Assembly: GCA_963974595.1 (NCBI GenBank)
Contig: CAXBDA010000092.1
Location: 1 to 10,257, forward strand
DNA: 10,257 nucleotides
Direction of reading: 5' to 3'
Origin: PZPK01 sp963974595
GTDB lineage: Bacteria; Pseudomonadota; Gammaproteobacteria; Pseudomonadales; Oleiphilaceae
Made by a program: the position numbers and the translations under genes. Of this stretch, positions 5,783 through 10,257 are shown piece after piece (position 1 is the first letter of the stretch; each line of letters starts with the position of its first letter). The notes under the pieces are model-generated. The model was not told the DNA's origin and did not search any database. It saw nothing but the letters and a program-made list of their open reading frames with translations.

Positions 5783-6774
5783 CTACATCAAATAAAACAG
5801 AAAAGAAGCACAGCCAAGTGAAGGATCAACGCTTTTTGAGGAAAGTGTTTGCATGGTTTAACGCGTTACCTCAAAAACGCTTACTTTTTGCTAGTATCTT
5901 CTTACATCTGATATTTTTCTCTTTGCTGTTTATGAACTGGCAAAGCCACGAAACGATTAAGCCGATATATATACCGAAAAATATATCCGCCCATGTTGTG
6001 AATGCCGATCAGATCAAAGTCTTGCAAGATAAAAAAGCAGCCGAAAAATTAGCTCAAAAAAAGAAAATACTCAATAAGCAAAAAAAGGAAGCGCAAAGGA
6101 AAGCGCTACTTCGACAAAAAGCCTTAGAAAAGAAAAAAGCCAAAGAAGCTGCTTTAAAAAAAGCAGCAGAGAAAAAAAAGAAGACGCAAGAGAAAAAGCT
6201 TCAGCTTCAAAAGCAGAAAGATCTGAAAGATAAGCTAGAAAAAGAAAAACGCAAAAAAGAAAAAGCAATGCTTCAAAAACGGGAAGAAAAGCAAAAGCTT
6301 AAAGAAGCTGCGTTGAAAAGGCAGCAGATTGAAGATAAACGCGTCGCTGAAGAGCAACAAAAGAGAATAAAAGAGCAAGAAAACAAGCTGCTTGAGAGGC
6401 TTCAGAATAGTGAGCAAAAAAACCGTCTGGCAGAGCAGTTAGCAGAAGAGAGTTCTAAAAAAGAACAGGCTTTTTTAGAATATGAGCTTTCTGAAAAAGA
6501 GCGCTTTACTTTTCTTATCAGGTCAAAAATAGAAAACCTTTGGATAAAACCACCTAAGTCTAGAGGCTTAAGGGTTGTGTTACGTATTCTTCTGCTACCA
6601 AATGGCGAGTTATCATCTGTGCAAATTTCTGAGTCTAGCGGTAACTCAGCTTTTGATCGCTCTGCCGTGCTAGCAGTGAAAAGTGTCAGGCGCTTCCCAG
6701 TACCTGAGGATAGCCAAGTATTCGAACAAAATTTTAGGCAATTCAGTATGTCTTTTTCACCCGAGTTAATATGA
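5779..6774 (+). CDS. tolA: Tol-Pal energy transducer TolA
   Basis: Inner-membrane-anchored protein that spans the periplasm and carries TolQR energy to TolB and Pal. It has 331 residues (E. coli about 421). Domain I has a cytoplasmic N-terminus of about 33 residues, longer than in E. coli, and one membrane helix (about 35-54) with Ser39 and His43 in the S-x3-H pattern that contacts TolQR. Domain II (about 75-240) is a long Lys/Glu/Gln/Ala-rich helix without the regular KA repeats of E. coli. Domain III (about 241-331) is a TonB/TolA C-terminal fold with IENLWIKPP, VVLRILLLPNGELSSVQI and SGNSAFDRSAVLAV. The protein has no cysteine, so it lacks the disulfide found in E. coli domain III. The coding strand is very purine-rich at about 6010-6480, with long A-runs. 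It overlaps tolR by 4 bases and ends 53 bases before tolB. Antisense frames here are shadows. Confidence 0.96.
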   Translation: MTTSNKTEKKHSQVKDQRFLRKVFAWFNALPQKRLLFASIFLHLIFFSLLFMNWQSHETIKPIYIPKNISAHVVNADQIKVLQDKKAAEKLAQKKKILNKQKKEAQRKALLRQKALEKKKAKEAALKKAAEKKKKTQEKKLQLQKQKDLKDKLEKEKRKKEKAMLQKREEKQKLKEAALKRQQIEDKRVAEEQQKRIKEQENKLLERLQNSEQKNRLAEQLAEESSKKEQAFLEYELSEKERFTFLIRSKIENLWIKPPKSRGLRVVLRILLLPNGELSSVQISESSGNSAFDRSAVLAVKSVRRFPVPEDSQVFEQNFRQFSMSFSPELI

Positions 6775-6814
6775 AAATTTCCAAACAGCTGAATAAATAG
6801 TATGTACTTTTGTA

Positions 6815-6820
6815 AAAAGG
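6815..6820 (+). promoter_or_regulatory. Shine-Dalgarno site favouring the GTG start of tolB
   Basis: AAAAGG lies seven bases before GTG 6828 but thirteen before the in-frame ATG 6834, so spacing favours GTG. Confidence 0.55.
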
Positions 6821-6827
6821 CCAATGT

Positions 6828-8141
6828 GTGTTTATGAATAGATTATTTTTATCATTAATGTTTTTATTGCTAAGCAATGCAAGCTTGGCTGAGCTTACCA
6901 TAGAGATTACTAAAAGTTCTGACAGTGCATTACCTATTTCTATTGTTCCTTTTTCTAATAAAACCGGCTTGCCGATTTCTCAGAATGTTTCTTTGATCAT
7001 ATCAAATGATCTTCAAAGAAGTGGTGACTTTGAAACGTTGCCTGTCAGTAGAATGCTTAGTTTGCCTGAGTCTATGTCGCAAATACATTATCGTGATTGG
7101 CGCATGCTTGACCAGCGTTATGTTTTAGTCGGCAATGTTCAAAAAGATGCAGCCACAGCTAACTATGATGTTAGCTATGAGCTTATCGAGGTAGTCAGTC
7201 AAACACGCTTAGCGGGTGAAATCGTTTCGACAAGCGAGAAAGGTTTAAGAAAGGTTGCACATTACATTAGCGATAAAGTCTATGAAAAAATCATGGGTGT
7301 GCAGGGGGCTTTTTCTACTAAAATTGCTTATATAACACAAAAGCAGTTAACCAAAAATAAACAAGAATATCGTTTACAGGTTGCTGATGCCGATGGGGAT
7401 GGTGAGTTCACTTTGTTCAAAAGCCATCAGCCAATGTTGTCACCTGCATGGTCTAATGATGGTCAGCACTTGGCTTATGTTTCATTTCACACAGGGCGCC
7501 CGGCGATTTATATTCAGCATGTGGGCTCTTCGCATCAAAGAAAAATTACCAGTTTTACCGGTCTAAACGACTCTCCGATGTGGTCTCCAGATGATGCTTC
7601 ATTATTAATGACGCTGTCTAAAGATGGTAATGCTGAGCTATATCGCTTCGATTTAGCGACGAGTCGAATTGATCGGCTCACTAATCATTACCGAATTGAT
7701 ACCGAAGGCAGTTGGTCTCCAGACGGTAAGAAAATTGTTTTTACAAGCGATCGTGGTGGACAAACCCAAGTTTATCAAATGTCTTTAAGTGATCTAGCAC
7801 CGCGGCGCCTGACATTCTCTGGAAGTTATAATGCTCGCCCAAGGTATAGTCGTGACGGTGAATCAATTTACTTTGTCCATAGAGGTAGTGCTCAAAATGG
7901 TGGTGGTGCCGGATTTAACATTGCTTCAATTGATATAAAATCAGGTGAGCAGAGAGTATTAACGTCTACAACATTAGATGAGTCGCCCAGCTTATCACCA
8001 AATGGTCGAATGATTATTTATTCTACTCTTCGCGGTGATAAAAAAGTGTTAGCTGTAGTATCGGTTGATGGCGGTTCCAAATACTTTATACCTTCTACGC
8101 ATGGTGATGTTCTCGAGCCAGCATGGTCGCCTTTTTTGTGA
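6828..8141 (+). CDS. tolB: Periplasmic Tol-Pal protein TolB
   Basis: Soluble periplasmic protein that binds either Pal or TolA and so controls whether Pal is free to bind peptidoglycan. It has 437 residues (E. coli about 430). The signal peptide MFMNRLFLSLMFLLLSNASLA predicts cleavage after Ala21, leaving mature ELTIEITKSSDS, the N-terminal TolB box that contacts TolA. The N-terminal alpha/beta domain runs to about residue 160. The six-bladed beta-propeller follows with the usual WSPDG-like motifs: SPAWSNDGQHLAY (205-217), SPMWSPDDASLL (249-260), EGSWSPDGKKIVF (293-305), RPRYSRDGESIYF (337-349), SPSLSPNGRMIIY (386-398) and the closing EPAWSPFL (430-437). The start is GTG 6828 or ATG 6834; the two differ by two residues, both give a good signal peptide, and spacing favours GTG. 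It lies 53 bases after tolA, so read-through from tolQRA is possible. Confidence 0.97.
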   Translation: MFMNRLFLSLMFLLLSNASLAELTIEITKSSDSALPISIVPFSNKTGLPISQNVSLIISNDLQRSGDFETLPVSRMLSLPESMSQIHYRDWRMLDQRYVLVGNVQKDAATANYDVSYELIEVVSQTRLAGEIVSTSEKGLRKVAHYISDKVYEKIMGVQGAFSTKIAYITQKQLTKNKQEYRLQVADADGDGEFTLFKSHQPMLSPAWSNDGQHLAYVSFHTGRPAIYIQHVGSSHQRKITSFTGLNDSPMWSPDDASLLMTLSKDGNAELYRFDLATSRIDRLTNHYRIDTEGSWSPDGKKIVFTSDRGGQTQVYQMSLSDLAPRRLTFSGSYNARPRYSRDGESIYFVHRGSAQNGGGAGFNIASIDIKSGEQRVLTSTTLDESPSLSPNGRMIIYSTLRGDKKVLAVVSVDGGSKYFIPSTHGDVLEPAWSPFL

Positions 8142-8334
8142 TTTGCACTAAATCGAAGCGCAAATAAAAAGATTAAGATAAATGAAGTTTTTTTATAGAA
8201 AAGCTGCTTGTGTTTTACTGGCCTTACGGTAAGCTTTGTATGCTTCGAAACGTCATACCATCTGTATATTTTATACAATCATGTGCGCGGACAGATTCTT
8301 TACTCAATCCAATAATGATTATGAAGGTAACAAC
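8142..8334 (+). promoter_or_regulatory. tolB-pal intergenic region, probable pal leader or promoter
   Basis: This is the longest noncoding gap between adjacent tol-pal genes here. It contains ATTTGC/GCAAAT arms (8141-8146, 8160-8165), a short CTTAC-G-GTAAG palindrome (8223-8233) and the dyad TGTATA-TTT-TATACA (8263-8277). TACAAT (8274-8279) could be a -10 hexamer, with a poor -35 (GTCATA, 8252-8257) 16 bases upstream. No strong terminator is seen. A separate pal promoter is plausible but not shown. Confidence 0.35.
8324..8327 (+). promoter_or_regulatory. Shine-Dalgarno site deciding the pal start
   Basis: AAGG lies seven bases before ATG 8335, supporting that start over the in-frame ATG at 8236. 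Confidence 0.75.
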
Positions 8335-8925
8335 ATGAAATTAAACACTATAAAAATGCTTTCTGCTTTATTTTTATCCGCTTTTATTCTAAGCGGTTGT
8401 GAAAGTATGGGCACAACAGAAGAAGATGCATTTACCGGTTCAGAAATGGACTCAAGCGCAACTGGAACAGAGTCAACTGAAGTTGAAACATCAGCCGCAC
8501 CTGATGAAGCTGAAATTGTAGCGCGCGAATTAGCCGCTCAAGAACTAGCTGCGCAGCAGGCACAAGAAGCGGCAATGAAAGAGCAGGCAGCGCTGCGTGA
8601 AATACGTACCTTCTACTTTGACTTTGATGAAGCATCTATCAAAACAGACTCTAGACCAGCCCTTATTGCTCATGCCGCGTTTTTATCTGTCAACCCTTCT
8701 GTGAAAATTTTGTTAGAAGGTCATACCGATGAAAGAGGCACTAAAGGTTATAATATGGCGTTAGGTGAAAGGCGTGCAAATGCTGTTCAGAAATTTCTAG
8801 TGATTAATGGTGTGTCAAAAGCACAAATTGAAGTGCTTAGTTTCGGTGAAGAACGTCCTGCTAATGCAGAGCATAATGAAGCCGCATGGTCTCAAAACAG
8901 AAGAGCTTATATTGAGTATAAATAA
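8335..8925 (+). CDS. pal: Peptidoglycan-associated lipoprotein Pal
   Basis: Outer-membrane lipoprotein that anchors the membrane to peptidoglycan and is the outer partner of TolB and TolA. From ATG 8335 it has 196 residues. MKLNTIKMLSALFLSAFILSGC is a lipoprotein signal peptide with lipobox LSGC and lipidated Cys22; residue +2 is Glu, not the inner-membrane retention Asp. The ATG at 8236 would add 33 residues ahead of the signal peptide and is rejected. A linker (about 23-90) is acidic and Ser/Thr-rich, then Ala/Gln/Glu-rich and probably helical (AQELAAQQAQEAAMKEQ); it is longer than in E. coli Pal (173 residues total). The OmpA-like domain (about 91-196) has FYFDFDEASI, EGHTDERGT with Asp132, and NMALGERRANAV with Arg147, the residue pair expected to bind diaminopimelate. 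The gene ends TAATAA and a strong terminator follows. Confidence 0.97.
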   Translation: MKLNTIKMLSALFLSAFILSGCESMGTTEEDAFTGSEMDSSATGTESTEVETSAAPDEAEIVARELAAQELAAQQAQEAAMKEQAALREIRTFYFDFDEASIKTDSRPALIAHAAFLSVNPSVKILLEGHTDERGTKGYNMALGERRANAVQKFLVINGVSKAQIEVLSFGEERPANAEHNEAAWSQNRRAYIEYK

Positions 8926-8949
8926 TAAGTTTTCTTGTATCCGTTAGTT

Positions 8950-8990
8950 AAAAAGGGGAGTATTCAATAGAGTACACCCCTTTTTTGATT
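8950..8990 (+). terminator. Strong intrinsic terminator after pal
   Basis: AAAAAGGGG (8950-8958) pairs perfectly with CCCCTTTTT (8977-8985). Inside, after one A-A mismatch, GTATTC (8960-8965) pairs with GAGTAC (8970-8975, one G-U pair) around an AATA loop. The T-run 8981-8986 follows the C4. The A-run on the 5' side would also allow termination of antisense transcripts. Confidence 0.9.
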
Positions 8991-9049
8991 TGCAGTTTTT
9001 TTGGGTTACAAGGCGGTTATCTGCTTTATTTTTTATCTTAATTATTTGA

Positions 9050-9055
9050 TATAAA
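9050..9055 (+). promoter_or_regulatory. Possible -10 element for cpoB
   Basis: TATAAA matches the sigma-70 -10 consensus at five of six positions. It ends 11 bases before the cpoB ATG, so a start from it would leave a leader of only a few bases. No good -35 is visible. The preceding stretch (8987-9049) is T-rich and otherwise featureless. Confidence 0.3.
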
Positions 9056-9066
9056 CGTCGGTATCT

Positions 9067-9981
9067 ATGATCAATAATACAATAGCCAGTTCTAATGCAA
9101 TAGTCAGTTTAAAAAATGTCGTCTGTATAGGTCTTGTATGTTTGGTGGGTCTATACGCTAAACCAGTTTTATCGCGCACGTTAATCTTTCAATCGGGCTC
9201 GGAATCTGCGGTGAATAAGCAATTACCAGCAGATCAAACTGTTGTAAATGAACTTGATAAGATAAAACCACTAAATACAAATGTGAATGTGGCTAATGCT
9301 TCCTCGGCAAATTCTGAGTTATTTTTCATGATTGAGCAGCTTCAGAGCGAGGTAAACAGCTTAAGGGGGATGCTCGAAGAGCAGTCACATGAATTAAGAA
9401 TGCTTAAGCAAAGTGGTAAAGATCGCTATTTAGATCTTGATACGCGAATTCTGGATTTGACTAAGCGTGCGATTAGCTCTACTTCTAGTATAAAAAGTGC
9501 ATCTATAAATGTAGATAAGGCTGGTGAGTTTAAGTGGTCTCAGCCCCCGACAGAGAAGGCGATACCTGAGCGCCAAGCCTCGATGGCAACAAAGCAAAGA
9601 GAGCCCACAGCTGCTGAGCGAGAGGCATATGATAATGCATATGCATTAATTAAGAATAAAAAGTTTGACGAGTCGATATTAGCTTTATTTGCTTATACCG
9701 AAAACTACCCTGAAAGCCCGCTAATGCCAAATGTTTACTATTGGTTGGGTGAGGTGTATTTAGCCACATCAAAGCTAGAGCAAGCTAAAACGTCATTCTC
9801 ACTGGTCATTAGTGCTTACCCTTTGAATTCGAAAGTATCTGACTCGCTGTATAAGTTGGCTGTTACTTTAGATCGTTTAGGAGAAAGTAGTTTAGCAGGT
9901 CAATATTTGAAGGAAGTCCAGGAAAAATACCCCAACTCAACCGCTTCAAAACTAGCGTCCAGCTATAAGCTAAGTCAATAA
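9067..9981 (+). CDS. cpoB: Cell-division coordinator CpoB (YbgF)
   Basis: Periplasmic TPR protein that links Tol-Pal action with septal peptidoglycan synthesis; in E. coli it interacts with TolA and PBP1B. It has 304 residues against 263 in E. coli. A hydrophobic segment (about 18-30) after a 16-residue polar N-region looks like a signal peptide, possibly cleaved near Ala31 or Ser36. Two cysteines (20, 25) lie in it, but neither has Gly, Ala or Ser directly before it, so a lipobox is unlikely. A coiled-coil region (about 83-115) carries ELFFMIEQLQSEVNSLRGMLEEQSHEL, typical of YbgF, and a Ser/Pro-rich linker (about 136-182) follows. Three TPR-like repeats occupy about 184-300: AYDNAYALIKNKKFDESI, NVYYWLGEVYLATSKLEQA and SLYKLAVTLDRLGESSLA, with NYPES, AYPLN and KYPNS turns. 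ATG 9067 lacks a clear ribosome site. The gene is cut off from pal by the terminator at 8950-8990. Confidence 0.93.
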   Translation: MINNTIASSNAIVSLKNVVCIGLVCLVGLYAKPVLSRTLIFQSGSESAVNKQLPADQTVVNELDKIKPLNTNVNVANASSANSELFFMIEQLQSEVNSLRGMLEEQSHELRMLKQSGKDRYLDLDTRILDLTKRAISSTSSIKSASINVDKAGEFKWSQPPTEKAIPERQASMATKQREPTAAEREAYDNAYALIKNKKFDESILALFAYTENYPESPLMPNVYYWLGEVYLATSKLEQAKTSFSLVISAYPLNSKVSDSLYKLAVTLDRLGESSLAGQYLKEVQEKYPNSTASKLASSYKLSQ

Positions 9982-10104
9982 ACTGTTTGAAATTTAACCA
10001 CCTGTTGAAAGGCTGGGCATATCTTATGCAACGCTGGCAGCCTTGCCTAAGCTTCCGATTATCATTCTCGGCCCTCAACCAGATTACAGAATCTAAGTGC
10101 TATT

Positions 10105-10123
10105 AAAAACATCCTGTTTTTTT
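10105..10123 (+). terminator. Weak candidate terminator after cpoB
   Basis: AAAAACA (10105-10111) pairs with TGTTTTT (10115-10121) around a TCC loop, and the T-run continues to 10123. The stem is mostly A-T, so it would be weak. Upstream, GGCTG/CAGCC arms (10011-10015, 10038-10042) enclose GCAT/ATGC but lack a following T-run. The gap 9982-10173 otherwise holds only the tRNA promoter. Confidence 0.35.
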
Positions 10124-10133
10124 AAATTTAGCC

Positions 10134-10170
10134 TTGTTATTTTCCGTAAAATCATTATTATGTGCGCCTC
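10134..10170 (+). promoter_or_regulatory. Likely sigma-70 promoter of tRNA-Lys
   Basis: TTGTTA (10134-10139, four of six to the -35 consensus) and TATTAT (10156-10161, five of six to the -10) have a 16-base spacer. The GC-rich GTGCGCC directly after the -10 resembles the discriminator of stringently controlled stable-RNA promoters. Transcription would start a few bases before the tRNA. Confidence 0.6.
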
Positions 10171-10173
10171 GTT

Positions 10174-10249
10174 GGGTCGTTAGCTCAGTTGGTAGAGCAG
10201 TTGGCTTTTAACCAATTGGTCGCAGGTTCGAATCCTGCACGACCCACCA
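10174..10249 (+). tRNA. tRNA-Lys (anticodon UUU)
   Basis: A complete 76-base cloverleaf. The acceptor GGGTCGT (10174-10180) pairs with ACGACCC (10239-10245), discriminator A10246 follows, and CCA is encoded (10247-10249). The D stem is GCTC/GAGC (10183-10186, 10195-10198). The anticodon stem GTTGG/CCAAT (10200-10204, 10212-10216) has one G-T pair and a CTTTTAA loop with anticodon TTT at 10207-10209. The T arm is GCAGG-TTCGAAT-CCTGC (10222-10238). A tRNA-Lys gene after ybgF is also found in E. coli. A T-run begins at 10251 but the window ends before any terminator or second tRNA can be judged. Confidence 0.98.
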
Positions 10250-10257
10250 CTTTTTCT

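Noticed and set aside
6071..6824. Minus-strand open frames over tolA, including one of 140 codons
   Set aside because: They are complements of the purine-rich Lys/Glu coding region, giving Phe/Leu-rich nonsense without a credible start or family resemblance.
8262..8278. LexA-box-like CTGTATATTTTATACAA ahead of pal
   Set aside because: The spacing is one base too long for CTGT-N8-ACAG and the last base is A, not G; pal is not a known SOS gene.
8236..8334. In-frame 33-residue N-terminal extension of Pal from ATG 8236
   Set aside because: It would put a polar stretch ahead of a clear lipoprotein signal peptide; ATG 8335 has its own ribosome site and matches the family.
9990..10001. AAATTTAACCAC after cpoB is the exact reverse complement of 2973-2984 after ruvA
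   Set aside because: A 12-base match between two AT-rich sites is expected by chance several times in 10 kb; there is no other shared feature.
1..10257. A previously undescribed biological system in the window
   Set aside because: Every substantial reading frame belongs to a known conserved family in its usual gammaproteobacterial order; nothing is left over to form a new system.

Overview
The window reads as a chromosomal housekeeping stretch from a moderately AT-rich gammaproteobacterium. The gene order aspS - yebC - ruvC - ruvA - ruvB - ybgC - tolQ - tolR - tolA - tolB - pal - cpoB - tRNA-Lys is a well-known arrangement in that class, and every protein aligns from memory with its Escherichia coli counterpart over nearly the full length. 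I cannot name a genus from the sequence. All genes are on the plus strand. There is no mobile element, CRISPR array, phage gene or stretch of foreign-looking genes.

Layout: bases 1-951 hold the C-terminal half of aspartyl-tRNA synthetase (the gene starts before the window), closed by a likely intrinsic terminator. Bases 1060-4118 hold yebC and the Holliday-junction genes ruvC, ruvA and ruvB. RuvA and RuvB form the branch-migration motor and RuvC cuts the junction. The yebC-ruvC and ruvC-ruvA gaps are short (29 and 18 bases), but ruvB sits 120 bases behind ruvA. That gap holds a 14-bp tandem duplication over the ruvA stop codon, an AU-rich hairpin and a 23-base dyad. Bases 4166-8925 hold the Tol-Pal envelope system: the thioesterase YbgC, the proton-driven inner-membrane motor TolQ-TolR, the periplasm-spanning TolA, the periplasmic propeller TolB and the outer-membrane lipoprotein Pal. 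TolR and TolA overlap by 4 bases; pal follows a 193-base gap that may carry its own promoter. A strong intrinsic terminator follows pal. Bases 9067-9981 hold cpoB (ybgF), which couples Tol-Pal to septal peptidoglycan synthesis and here appears to be transcribed apart from pal. A tRNA-Lys(UUU) gene with a promoter resembling stable-RNA promoters ends the window.

Several starts need care. ruvA and tolQ have in-frame TTG codons lying inside their Shine-Dalgarno sequences; the real starts are ATG 2376 and GTG 4649. pal starts at ATG 8335 rather than at the upstream in-frame ATG 8236. ruvC uses TTG, and ybgC, tolQ and probably tolB use GTG.

I found no undescribed biological system. The second-look items are small: repeats at gene ends, intergenic dyads, the pal/cpoB transcriptional break, a slippery A-run in tolA, and the absence of a visible LexA box near ruvCAB.
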